64,000 nucleotides of DNA, taken from Persicitalea jodogahamensis. GTDB taxonomy: Bacteria > Bacteroidota > Bacteroidia > Cytophagales > Spirosomataceae. Shown here in pieces: positions 34,402 to 42,781 of this stretch (position 1 is its first letter; every line of letters begins with the position of its first letter). Under the pieces are notes generated by a model, which saw nothing but the letters and a program-made list of their open reading frames with translations, had not been told where the DNA came from and did no database searches. Location of the stretch: the NCBI RefSeq assembly GCF_014651615.1, contig NZ_BMXF01000002.1, forward strand, positions 1,206,677 to 1,270,676, written 5' to 3'. Position numbers and translations under genes: made by a program.

Positions 34402-34548
34402 ATGAACACAGATACCACCAAGGGCGCAGCTGCCCGAAATGCCAAGAAGCAGTACGTCAAGCCAGTTCTGAAAACGATCGGCTCGGTGAGTGAGCTGACC
34501 CTGAAGGGCGGCTCGCAGACCGACGCCTTCTCCAATTTCTCTTCGTGA
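34402..34548 (+). CDS. Lasso-type RiPP precursor peptide, copy 2
   Basis: This 48-aa peptide differs from copy 1 only at residues 3 (Lys to Thr) and 14 (Thr to Ala). Everything from Gln17 on is the same, including the YxxPxLxxxGxxxxxT motif and the predicted core KGGSQTDAFSNFSS. At the DNA level the core has a silent change in the Asn codon, and the stop is TGA instead of TAA. The start at 34402 is preferred to an upstream in-frame ATG at 34351 for the same reason as in copy 1. No cyclase gene follows; the next gene converges from the right. Maturation would depend on the enzyme next to copy 1. Confidence 0.82.
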   Translation: MNTDTTKGAAARNAKKQYVKPVLKTIGSVSELTLKGGSQTDAFSNFSS

Positions 34549-34571
34549 GAAGTCAGGCTGTGAATTCTCCG

Positions 34572-34610
34572 AAAGCCGGCCTGCCATTGCGTGGGCTGGC
34601 TTTCTTTTTT
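34572..34610 (+). terminator. Intrinsic terminator after precursor copy 2
   Basis: The same hairpin as at 27114-27152: AAAGCCGGCC (34572-34581) with GGCTGGCTTT (34594-34603) and then CTTTTTT. It ends the cassette-2 transcript before the convergent peptidase gene. Confidence 0.85.
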
Positions 34611-34692
34611 AGGTTGCATCCGAATTTTGCCAGAATTAGATTGCCTGATCAACGGTAAAATAAATGCTGGCACCAGCCTGCTCAGGAAGCTA

Positions 34693-34715
34693 AGTAAGCA
34701 CGGTAAAGCGTGATT
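34693..34715 (+). pseudogene. Possible remnant of the lipoprotein gene 3' end
   Basis: The 23 bp AGTAAGCACGGTAAAGCGTG plus ATT match 29805-29827, the last codons and stop of the lipoprotein gene, at 21 of 23 positions. They lie 77 bp after the end of direct repeat 2, where a cyclase-lipoprotein pair would have been had the whole cassette been copied. Chance similarity is not excluded. Confidence 0.4.
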
Positions 34716-37700
34716 CAATTGACCAATATCCGGCCATTGTACATCTGATCGTCTACCTGAATTTTGTACAGGTACATTCCCGCTGGTTGTTTGATGAGCC
34801 AATACAACTCATTATCACCTGGATGGGCTTTGAATTCCATATCTTCCAGTAACTGCCCGGAAAGGGAATAAATTGACAGTTTGAGCGCCTGTCCATTGAA
34901 GTCCTGGGGGACGGGTACCAGAAACTTTGCGTAGTAACTTGTCGGGTTAGGGCTGACGCGGACGCCAAGTGTTTCCAAACCTTCCGTGACGCTCCACCGG
35001 ATGCGGTACGGCTCACCCACCCGGTTGCCGCTTTTATCTTTTCCCTGCACCAGCAAAGTGTAGTTTCCCGTTCCACCCGAAGCCTGATAGGTTGCGCTCA
35101 GGCTATTGTCGTCTTCTAGCAGGTAGTTGATTTGCCTAGTTTCTATTTTTTTGAATTCACAACTATCGCAGGATTTCAGGTAGAGTTCGATCAGAGCAGG
35201 GTCGAGGGCGAGCGGGTTTTCGTCTTTCAGCAGTACCACAACCGTAGGGTTTGCACCGACTACGGCATCGTTTGCGGGTATTCTGCCATTCACGCTCACC
35301 TGCATGGTTGGGTTCAGTCGGTCGGGCCGGACGGACGCCGGATAGACGACTGACGCCGCGATCCGATCCCAATCCAACCCGAGCAACGCCCGGTTATTGT
35401 CTTTGCGGAGCTCATCCACTTCATTTTTTTCATCCACAAGTACCTCCAGCTCCGCAAGCGGCCCGGAATTCTGGAAAGTCAGGTAAAGCGTGTCCCGTAG
35501 CGCAGGTGCACGGATCACATGTTGTGACACCGTCGCCGGACCGTTTTCAGGCGTTTTGTTCAGGCGAATGCTCAGAGTGCGGTTGGTCTCCGCCTTACCT
35601 ACATTGGTCAGCACTATGCCCACCTGAATAGAGTCCGCTTTTCCAAGCGCCAACGAGGGGTTCTTACTTTGGATAAAAAGACTTTTTGCTCCCACCGAAT
35701 AGTCTGGCTTACTGATCCTGAATACGACCAAAGCCGGATCGCCAAGTAATATGAGTTGATGGATATTGGCAATATCGTACGGGTCAGGGGAGTCTACCGC
35801 AATCTCGTGACTCACTTTTTGCAGTACCTCACCGATGGGACGGCCCAGCGTCGCCTCCTGAGTAAACAAAGCCCGATAGAGCTTCTCCAGGTACTTTCCC
35901 GAGGTAGGAGCATAACTCCAGTATGAATTGGACAGAACGCCAATGGCTCCCTTGTCGGCTGCCATCAGCCAATCCGTGGCCAGCGTTTCGTAGCGGTAAA
36001 AGACGTTGCCAACCCCGCACCCATTGAAGTACATGAAGGGATACTTTCCTTTATTGCTCAACTGAGAAGCAGGAGAGGAGGCAAAGCCGATGTTCAGGTC
36101 AGGTACCGTGGGCGAAGCGTGACCCATGAACGTGATCATGCCGAGACCAGCGTTCACCTGTTCCGCAATATTCACATTCTCTACTGGTTCGTTGGTTTGC
36201 TTAACCAGTGTTTCTACCGAACCCCTTAGGAAAGCATCCTCGACCAGCGGCTCAATTCCTCCCAGAATCGTTTTGAGCCGGGTGATTTCATCGGCTGACT
36301 TCCCCCCGCTGAGGTGCAGTAGTTTCTTGGTCGAGATGTCCGCTTCGGCGGCCTCCACCTCTTTGATCTTGCTCAGATAAGAGAGTACCTCCCCATTACT
36401 GTTAGCGCTAAGCCTGCCCGTTCGGAAAGCCTCGCTGTCGGGTTGTGTGCCGCCCAGCCCCGCCGACAGCAGTACATCTGACCCGGGATATCCAAAAGTA
36501 GGGACATGGTCACGGTCTTGCCAGGTTTTCAGCACATCGGGAAAGCTTACGCCATTGCCGATCAGCAAAAGGTACTTATCCTTCTTACCGTCTTTGAGCT
36601 GGTGGTCGAGGAAATTGCGGATACCCAGCGGCCCTCTTTCTCCAAAATTAAATTGGTTGTCGAGTTCCTTCGCATCGGCCACCAGCACGTTGAAACTACC
36701 CCCTGCCGCCGACCGTCTATACTCTGCATAAGCTTGGGCGGAGCTTTCAAGTAAGCTATGGGTGATAATTATATAATTGAATCCGGTCGCGTAAGGTTTG
36801 AAAGGTACTTTCTGGATGGATTTGCTTTTCAGGAGACTTCTCGACACGAATAGTGAGCGACTGGCTGCCGTTCCGAGCACGGTCGTCTGCAATTGCGCAT
36901 TCTCATACTTACTTTCCAGATACCGGGGATTTTCGGGATCGGTAACATCATAAACGCGAGAGGTCGGGCCTTCCGAATCAGTCAAAGACTCTACTGCGAT
37001 ACTGGAAACATTAGCCGGATTGGGAATCAGATAGAAGTATTTTCCAGTCTGACCGGCCATCGTGAAACGCTGCGGGTACGTGACCTCGTAGCGGGTCAAT
37101 GAATAGAGTTCCAGCGGACTTTTGGAGTCCGATTTCATGGCCAGCACGAATTCACCCTTAGCGTTTAGTTCGCTTTCGGCCACCGTGCCCTGGATATTGC
37201 GATGGTCGAAACCAATGAATTGAAGGGTGTCGAAATTGCGGGAGCCAATAAAAAACTTGATCTGGTGGTAAGTTCCAAAGCGGCCGTTGATCAATGCCTT
37301 CAGCTTTATCGGATACGTGGCGTTGCTCACCCTATTGGAAAGCGAGATGTTGTAACTGGCCAGAGAATCCCCCTGAATTACCTTTCCTGTCCAGTTTTCC
37401 CCACGCTCGTAGTAGCTGTGCTGCAGATTTGGAACCAGTCCGTTATTATTGTTAAACGACCACTCGTCCTGGTACTCTTTCACCTGCCGTTCCAGGTGAA
37501 AAGCTTCCGGCTTTGCATTGGTGACGGAGTAGGGGACCTGCTGGATGCGTTTGCCTTTTTGGGTTGCGCTAACGGTCAGGAAATAATAGGCATCGGCATT
37601 ATAAAGGCTAACGCCGGTGGGCGGACGGGCTGAATAGGGACGATAAACCAGGCTATCCTGTTCGCCTGTATTTCCGGGAGAGAAAAATTCCAGGTATCCC

Positions 37701-37969
37701 GTTGAACCAAGCTTTCCGTCACTTCCGCCTACCACCCGGATGGCCACTTCCCGCCCTCGATGAAAAAGTTGAATATTGTCAGACACTGCCGCCGCAGTCG
37801 GAAAACCGGCAGCCTCCAGTTCAGAAGCTGCGATTTGGTAGATTCCAGCTTTGGGGATGGCGATTTTAAAATAAGTCTGGCTGTAATCAATCCAGGAGTT
37901 CGAGTATGGCGTTTGGGCCATAGCTGCGGATAATCCTATCAGTAAAAATAAGAGTATCTTTTTTCTCAT
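34715..37969 (-). CDS. Gingipain-like C25 family peptidase with T9SS sorting domain
   Basis: The 1084-aa protein has a signal peptide (MRKKILLFLLIGLSAAMAQ) and an N-terminal beta region (to ~390). The C25 caspase-fold domain (~395-760) has LLLIGNGVSFPDV, the catalytic His in TFMGHASP near 617 and the catalytic Cys in YFNGCGVGN near 651. CARDB-like domains follow (~770-1000). A type A T9SS sorting domain is at the end (VRVSPNPTSYYAKFLVPVPQ, GMYLYKIQVDD). It resembles the PorU/gingipain group, but its own CTD suggests it is cargo rather than the PorU sortase itself. It converges on precursor copy 2. A role in processing cassette products is possible but unsupported beyond position. Confidence 0.87.
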   Translation of the reverse strand: MRKKILLFLLIGLSAAMAQTPYSNSWIDYSQTYFKIAIPKAGIYQIAASELEAAGFPTAAAVSDNIQLFHRGREVAIRVVGGSDGKLGSTGYLEFFSPGNTGEQDSLVYRPYSARPPTGVSLYNADAYYFLTVSATQKGKRIQQVPYSVTNAKPEAFHLERQVKEYQDEWSFNNNNGLVPNLQHSYYERGENWTGKVIQGDSLASYNISLSNRVSNATYPIKLKALINGRFGTYHQIKFFIGSRNFDTLQFIGFDHRNIQGTVAESELNAKGEFVLAMKSDSKSPLELYSLTRYEVTYPQRFTMAGQTGKYFYLIPNPANVSSIAVESLTDSEGPTSRVYDVTDPENPRYLESKYENAQLQTTVLGTAASRSLFVSRSLLKSKSIQKVPFKPYATGFNYIIITHSLLESSAQAYAEYRRSAAGGSFNVLVADAKELDNQFNFGERGPLGIRNFLDHQLKDGKKDKYLLLIGNGVSFPDVLKTWQDRDHVPTFGYPGSDVLLSAGLGGTQPDSEAFRTGRLSANSNGEVLSYLSKIKEVEAAEADISTKKLLHLSGGKSADEITRLKTILGGIEPLVEDAFLRGSVETLVKQTNEPVENVNIAEQVNAGLGMITFMGHASPTVPDLNIGFASSPASQLSNKGKYPFMYFNGCGVGNVFYRYETLATDWLMAADKGAIGVLSNSYWSYAPTSGKYLEKLYRALFTQEATLGRPIGEVLQKVSHEIAVDSPDPYDIANIHQLILLGDPALVVFRISKPDYSVGAKSLFIQSKNPSLALGKADSIQVGIVLTNVGKAETNRTLSIRLNKTPENGPATVSQHVIRAPALRDTLYLTFQNSGPLAELEVLVDEKNEVDELRKDNNRALLGLDWDRIAASVVYPASVRPDRLNPTMQVSVNGRIPANDAVVGANPTVVVLLKDENPLALDPALIELYLKSCDSCEFKKIETRQINYLLEDDNSLSATYQASGGTGNYTLLVQGKDKSGNRVGEPYRIRWSVTEGLETLGVRVSPNPTSYYAKFLVPVPQDFNGQALKLSIYSLSGQLLEDMEFKAHPGDNELYWLIKQPAGMYLYKIQVDDQMYNGRILVN

Positions 37970-38213
37970 ATTGTTTTGTATCCTAAGCCATGAGCAACAG
38001 GGCTGGTTTCCGGCTCAACCAGCTGATTCCTGGCGATGTTTATAACTTTACTTCATAACGGTAAGAAATTCAATAAAGGTACTCATATTGTTCAATAGGT
38101 TATTTTTTTATCGATAGTTCCGGGATCTTGCCGTTACTTGCAGACGTATGAATCAGTAAAGACAGCAACTTTCACACTTTGCCTACCGTATTTTCATCAT
38201 TATCCTTGCCAAT

Positions 38214-39320
38214 ATGACTTCCCGACGCGACTTTCTCCAAAAAATAACGCTGAGCACCGGACTAGCCTCCCTGGCTCCCACTTTACTTTCTGCCACACCT
38301 GCTACAAATTCTGCCCAGCAGCCTGCGCGTAAGCTGCGCGTCGCTATTATGGGCCTGGGCAGCTATGGTACGCGCGTAGCAAAGGCCATGAAAGACTGCC
38401 AATCGGCGGAACTAGTGGGGATCGTGACGGGGAGCCCCGAAAAAATTCCTGTTTGGAAAAAAGAGTACAATATCCCCGACAAGAACGTATACAACTACGA
38501 AACCGTCGGGCAGATGAAGAATAACCCTGATATCGACGTGGTGTATGTCATTACGCCCAACTCGCTTCATGCCAAGCACGTTATGCAGGTGGCAGCGGCC
38601 GGCAAGCATGTGATATGTGAAAAACCCATGGCCGATACCGCTGCCAACGCCCGTAAAATGATTGCAGCTTGTGAAAAAGCGGGCGTGAAACTGCTGATTG
38701 GTTATCGATTACACTTTGAGCCCTATACTCGTAAGGTTATCGAAATGATCCAGGCGGGCGAAATGGGCAAATTGAATTACATCGACAACTACCAGGGCTT
38801 CAAAATCGGTGATCCTACGCAGTGGCGACTCAAAAAATCCCTGGCCGGAGGGGGTGCTCTGATGGACGTAGGCATTTACTGTCTCAATGCGGCCCGCTAC
38901 CTGTCCAATGAAGAGCCGATTTGGGTCACTGCTCAGGAAACCAAAACCGACCCGGTCAAGTTTGCCGAGGTGGACGAAACCATTCAATTCCAGCTGGGCT
39001 TTCCCAGTGGCCTGGTCGCCAGTTGCGCTACCTCGTACAATATCAGGTTTGAGCGGTTGTATGCTCAGGGCGACAAAGGTTTCGCCGAATTAAGTCCTGC
39101 CTATGGCTACGGACCCATCAAAGGGCGCACCCATAAGGGGCCGCTTGATGAGCCCGTAGTAACTCACCAAACTGCACAAATGGACGGCATGGCTGACATT
39201 ATTTTGAATAATAAAACAATTGATCCCCCAGTAGACGGGCAGGAGGGCCTGAAAGATATGATCGTCCTCGATGCTATCTACGAGTCAATCAGGAAGGGAA
39301 GTGCGAAGATGAAGCTTTGA
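38214..39320 (+). CDS. Gfo/Idh/MocA family oxidoreductase with Tat-like signal
   Basis: The 368-aa protein begins MTSRRDFLQKITLSTGLASL, a twin-arginine-type signal, then a Rossmann domain (LRVAIMGLGSYGTRVAKAMK near residue 43). CEKPMADT near 135 holds the conserved EKP lysine. The C-terminal domain has YQGFKIGDPTQWRLKKSLAG and GGGALMDVGIYCLNAARYL. This matches glucose-fructose-oxidoreductase-like exported dehydrogenases that use a tightly bound NADP. The substrate is probably a sugar or cyclitol. It stands alone, and its stop directly abuts the end of the convergent gldF gene. Confidence 0.88.
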   Translation: MTSRRDFLQKITLSTGLASLAPTLLSATPATNSAQQPARKLRVAIMGLGSYGTRVAKAMKDCQSAELVGIVTGSPEKIPVWKKEYNIPDKNVYNYETVGQMKNNPDIDVVYVITPNSLHAKHVMQVAAAGKHVICEKPMADTAANARKMIAACEKAGVKLLIGYRLHFEPYTRKVIEMIQAGEMGKLNYIDNYQGFKIGDPTQWRLKKSLAGGGALMDVGIYCLNAARYLSNEEPIWVTAQETKTDPVKFAEVDETIQFQLGFPSGLVASCATSYNIRFERLYAQGDKGFAELSPAYGYGPIKGRTHKGPLDEPVVTHQTAQMDGMADIILNNKTIDPPVDGQEGLKDMIVLDAIYESIRKGSAKMKL

Positions 39321-40097
39321 CTACCGGCGTAGTTTTCCCACCCGCCAGTACGTTAGCATCAGGAAAAAAGCAATGAGGCTGAGCAAATAAATGACATTGC
39401 GAAGGTCGACTAGTCCGCGACCCAGCGCCTGGTATTGCTGGTCGAGAGCAGCGGCGGAGAAGAACAGCGCCAAACTACCCGAACCCAGCAACTGCGACAA
39501 GGCGCCGAAACCGCTGTACCAGACAAACCCAAGAAAGACGCCGATAACGAAGGCGACGATCTGGTTGTCATTCAGGGAGGACGCCCACAATCCCATTGCC
39601 GTGAGTACGCCGCTCAACAGCAGCAGCCCGATGTAAGAACCGAAGACTGCCGCCGAGTCGATATTGCCAGGCGGATTGCCCAGTTGATATATACTGAAGT
39701 AGTACAGCAGTGTGGGCAGCAGCATAATGGCCACTAAGAGCCAGTTTGCCAGAAACTTCCCCACAACCAGCGACACATCGCTCAACGGTTTGGTGAGCAA
39801 CAATTCAAGGGTTCCGGTCCGGCTTTCCTCGGCCAGCGACCGCATGGTGATGGCGGGTATCAGGAACACCAATACAAAGGGGGTGAGGTTGAAAAAAGTA
39901 CTGAGATCCGCATACCCGTAGTTCAGAACGCTGGAATCGGGAAATACCCAGACGATCAAGCCAACTGCCAGCAGAAACGCCGCCATGACAATGTAGGCAA
40001 TCAGGGAGTTGAAGAAACTACTGACTTCTTTTTGAAAGATGGGAAGCAATTTGATTTTGAATGAGTGAATGAAAAGAAGGGGCGGTTTGCTACGCAC
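39321..40097 (-). CDS. gldF: GldF, gliding motility ABC transporter permease
   Basis: The 258-aa protein has six hydrophobic segments and the GldF/ABC-2 signature: FQKEVSSFFNSLIAYIVMAAFL near the N terminus, RSLAEESRTGTLELLLTKPLSD near residue 88 and LGFVWYSGFGALSQ near 190. Many homologues begin at the position of LLPIFQKE (here a TTG codon near residue 17), so the first 16 residues may not be translated. GldF normally works with the ATPase GldA and with GldG in gliding and T9SS-associated motility. No gldG follows; the neighbouring gene converges directly. Upstream are two DUF4199 genes on the same strand. Confidence 0.87.
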   Translation of the reverse strand: MRSKPPLLFIHSFKIKLLPIFQKEVSSFFNSLIAYIVMAAFLLAVGLIVWVFPDSSVLNYGYADLSTFFNLTPFVLVFLIPAITMRSLAEESRTGTLELLLTKPLSDVSLVVGKFLANWLLVAIMLLPTLLYYFSIYQLGNPPGNIDSAAVFGSYIGLLLLSGVLTAMGLWASSLNDNQIVAFVIGVFLGFVWYSGFGALSQLLGSGSLALFFSAAALDQQYQALGRGLVDLRNVIYLLSLIAFFLMLTYWRVGKLRR

Positions 40098-40141
40098 ACA
40101 CGGCCCCGCTGTTATTCCGGTATTCTCTGATTCAGAGTTAA

Positions 40142-40657
40142 TTATTCGAAAACCGGCTTGTTGCGACGCATGATGGCGGATACGATGAGCGCAATGATGA
40201 ACCCAACAACTAAAAATATCACGATTCCCATCAGAAACATGATACCGGGCGTCTGGAATTTTTGCGCCATCTCGATGCCGGCGTCAATCTGGGCATCACT
40301 CATGCCCCGGCTTTCCATATCCTCGCGCGCTTTATCCATGGCCCGTTCCATAACGTTGGGGTCAATGAATTGCGTGTAAAAGATTGAGAAGGTAGACGAA
40401 AGCAAACCAACGATAGTCGACATGAGGCTACCGATTCCCAACCCCTGGCCGTAGGACATGAAGCCATCGTTTTGGGTGCGGAATTCGCGCATCGCAAAAA
40501 CCATTCCGGCCGCCAGAATCAGGAACGAGATAGACGACAGACCTTGGTTCTGGTTAAGTTCAGCGATGGTCAGGATGGTGGAGTAAACGATCACGGCGAT
40601 GCCGATGATTACGCCAAATTTTAGCGCCACACGGGCTACAGACGGTTGCTCTTGCAT
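40142..40657 (-). CDS. DUF4199 membrane protein
   Basis: The 171-aa protein has four predicted membrane helices: residues ~8-30, ~42-57, ~68-95 and ~140-163. A cytoplasmic or periplasmic helical hairpin (MERAMDKAREDMESRGMSDA) lies between helices three and four. This matches DUF4199, a family of unknown function limited largely to Bacteroidota. The next DUF4199 gene lies 83 bp upstream and gldF 44 bp downstream. Confidence 0.85.
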   Translation of the reverse strand: MQEQPSVARVALKFGVIIGIAVIVYSTILTIAELNQNQGLSSISFLILAAGMVFAMREFRTQNDGFMSYGQGLGIGSLMSTIVGLLSSTFSIFYTQFIDPNVMERAMDKAREDMESRGMSDAQIDAGIEMAQKFQTPGIMFLMGIVIFLVVGFIIALIVSAIMRRNKPVFE

Positions 40658-40740
40658 GAGGAGGGGTATTTAAAAGTGTAGGGTTTGGAACAATCTGGGA
40701 TAAAAGTACACCGATTTGCCAAAAGAATCAAAGGCCTTAA

Positions 40741-41304
40741 CTAGCTTTTGGGACGAAGGGGGACTGGTTCCTGCCGGCGGAAAATAAGCGAGATAATCAG
40801 TATGGGTAGTACAGCCATTACGGTTTTCTTGGCCATTTCGTCAGTGATTAGTTGTCCAGGTTTGGTATTGACCACCGCTTTCAACATCGACTGAAACTCC
40901 GCCTCACCGATATCCTTCACCAGGTCGGCTTTTCCCTGCACCAGCAGTTGCTGCATCTCGGCTATGTATTTGGCAAACAAGTCAGGGTCGACAAATTCGA
41001 CAAAAAGAAATATCAACCAGCCCACCACGAATGCCCCCACCGTATTGACGACGTAACAGATGGTCAGCCCTTCCCAGAAGTGCATGTAGCCGTGACCGAT
41101 ATTTCGGCGGTAGTACCAGCAGGCCGCTACCATCATTATCAGGAAAATTCCGAAATCCAGCACCTTATTGTTCCCCAGTGGCATGACGCCGATCGCGTAT
41201 AATCCCAGGAAGAACAGGAAAGCCATCACACCCGTCGCCGCTCCAAAAATCATCGGAATTTTTAGCAAGGGTTTATTAAAATAATTCTGAGTAGCGCTGG
41301 GCAT
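40741..41304 (-). CDS. DUF4199 membrane protein
   Basis: The 187-aa protein is a second, diverged DUF4199 member with the same layout. Its helices fall near residues 16-38, 47-62, 78-103 and 160-176, and the soluble insert LFAKYIAEMQQLLVQGKADL comes before the last helix. Function is unknown. It lies between the dihydroorotase-like gene and the other DUF4199 gene, a neighbourhood that appears conserved in Cytophagales. Confidence 0.85.
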   Translation of the reverse strand: MPSATQNYFNKPLLKIPMIFGAATGVMAFLFFLGLYAIGVMPLGNNKVLDFGIFLIMMVAACWYYRRNIGHGYMHFWEGLTICYVVNTVGAFVVGWLIFLFVEFVDPDLFAKYIAEMQQLLVQGKADLVKDIGEAEFQSMLKAVVNTKPGQLITDEMAKKTVMAVLPILIISLIFRRQEPVPLRPKS

Positions 41305-41400
41305 TTTTCGTTTGAATGGTAAAAAATTTGATCGATTGGAAGTGTGTGGGCTTTGATAATGGCGCTATACGACAAACACCAGCGGCCTGATGACCAAGCT

Positions 41401-42714
41401 TTATGTACCCCACAACTGAGCGTCCTCATTTACAACCCCAATTACTCTCCCCGGAAGTTTACTTCCCAAGAAAGGCGAGTTCCTGGATTTGGAAAGGGAC
41501 TTGTCAAAAGTCCATTCTTCATCCGGAGAAAATATGGTGAGATTGGCAGGTTGGTTTTCAGAAATAATGACATGAGGCAACCGAAGAATACGACGCGGAT
41601 TGGCGGTGATTTTTTCAACAATGTCTTCAATAGTCAATCCGCTGTGCATCAGGGCAAGAGAGAAGGCGGTTTCCAACGCGGTAATTCCAAAATCGGCCTG
41701 ATCAAACTCCACGTTTTTATTTTCCTCGGCATGCGGGCTGTGATCCGATACGAAAATGTCGATCGTGCCATCGGCCAATCCTTCGCGCAGGGCAGCGATA
41801 TCAGCGGGAGAACGAAAGGGGGGATTGACCTTCAGGTTTGTGTCGAAGTTCATCAAAGCAGAATCGTCGTAAGCCAGCTGGTGTGCCGCCACGTCACAGC
41901 TTACGGGCAGGCCCTGCGCCTTGGCTTCGCGGATAAGTGATACGGCACGGGCCGTAGAGACAAGCGAAACATGTAGCTGCGGCAATGCATTACGCCCGGA
42001 ATTTTCGTCATTCCCCTGGTTCACCGGACCCACTTTCTCAGTGGCGTAGGCCAGCAATTTCAGGTCGCGGCTCAGCATCATTTCTTCGCCCAGGGCGGGC
42101 ATTCCTTTAAGTCCCAATAGGGTGCTGGTGATTCCCTCGTTCATTTGGCCAAACAGCGTCAGTTGCCGGTCTTCGGGGCGGTTAATCAGCAGCGAGTCCA
42201 GCGGGCGCAGGTACAGCAACGCTTTGAGCAAAATGTCGGCGTTCTGGATGGGTACTTCACCATCGGTAAAGGCTACGGCTCCGGCATGGTGCAGGTCGAT
42301 CATTTCGGTAAAATCGACCCCTTCGGCCTTTCGCGTGACGGCTGCTGCCACATGCACACGGACGGGTTGGCCCGGACGCGGTTGCCTCACATAGTTGAGC
42401 GTGTCTTTGGCATCTACCACGGGTTTCGAATTAGGCAACAGCATAATCTCTGTAAAACCGCCCCGCGCGGCGACGCGACGGACCGAGTCGAGATCTTCTT
42501 CGTGTTCGTACCCGGGATCGCGTGAAGCTATACGCATATCCATCCAGCCCGGCGAAACGCACCAGCCCTTGCCCTCGCGGATTTCTGCGCCGTCGGCATC
42601 CAGAGCTTCACCAATGCGGACGATTCGGCCCCCTTGCAAAAGTACATCCCTGACCTGCCCGTTCCAAGGCGAGTGTTTGTCCACAATTTTTACAGCGCGC
42701 AGGAGTGTATTCAT
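41401..42714 (-). CDS. Dihydroorotase-like protein, probably catalytically inactive
   Basis: The 437-aa protein follows dihydroorotase throughout its length, but key metal ligands are replaced. The family DMHVHLREPG reads DMRIASRDPG here, so HxH becomes Arg61-x-Ala63. The HCED block reads NRPED. The VSDHSPHAEENK, AAHQLAYDD and NPPFRS blocks are retained. This is the pattern of non-catalytic pseudo-dihydroorotases (PyrC'/PyrX type), which act as structural partners of aspartate carbamoyltransferase. Working pyrimidine synthesis would need another dihydroorotase elsewhere. It begins just after the gcvH terminator. Confidence 0.85.
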   Translation of the reverse strand: MNTLLRAVKIVDKHSPWNGQVRDVLLQGGRIVRIGEALDADGAEIREGKGWCVSPGWMDMRIASRDPGYEHEEDLDSVRRVAARGGFTEIMLLPNSKPVVDAKDTLNYVRQPRPGQPVRVHVAAAVTRKAEGVDFTEMIDLHHAGAVAFTDGEVPIQNADILLKALLYLRPLDSLLINRPEDRQLTLFGQMNEGITSTLLGLKGMPALGEEMMLSRDLKLLAYATEKVGPVNQGNDENSGRNALPQLHVSLVSTARAVSLIREAKAQGLPVSCDVAAHQLAYDDSALMNFDTNLKVNPPFRSPADIAALREGLADGTIDIFVSDHSPHAEENKNVEFDQADFGITALETAFSLALMHSGLTIEDIVEKITANPRRILRLPHVIISENQPANLTIFSPDEEWTFDKSLSKSRNSPFLGSKLPGRVIGVVNEDAQLWGT

Positions 42715-42736
42715 CCGTTTAGTTTACGAATTTTCA

Positions 42737-42760
42737 TAAAAAAAGCTCCTCTCGGAGCTT
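42737..42760 (-). terminator. Intrinsic terminator of gcvH
   Basis: On the minus strand AAGCTCC-GAGA-GGAGCTT is followed by a run of T. The arms are 42743-42749 and 42754-42760, 21 bp after the gcvH stop. It is a perfect 7-bp stem with a four-base loop and separates gcvH from the dihydroorotase-like gene. Confidence 0.88.
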
Positions 42761-42781
42761 CCAAATTAATGATTCGGGCCG

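Larger units (their letters stand above)
33815..34616 (+). repeat. Direct repeat, copy 2 (802 bp)
   Basis: Partner of 26357-27158, in the same orientation, 7,458 bp away and collinear to the base. Recombination between the two would delete the cyclase, lipoprotein, integrase-like, AraC and DUF3494 genes and leave a single hybrid cassette. Confidence 0.92.
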
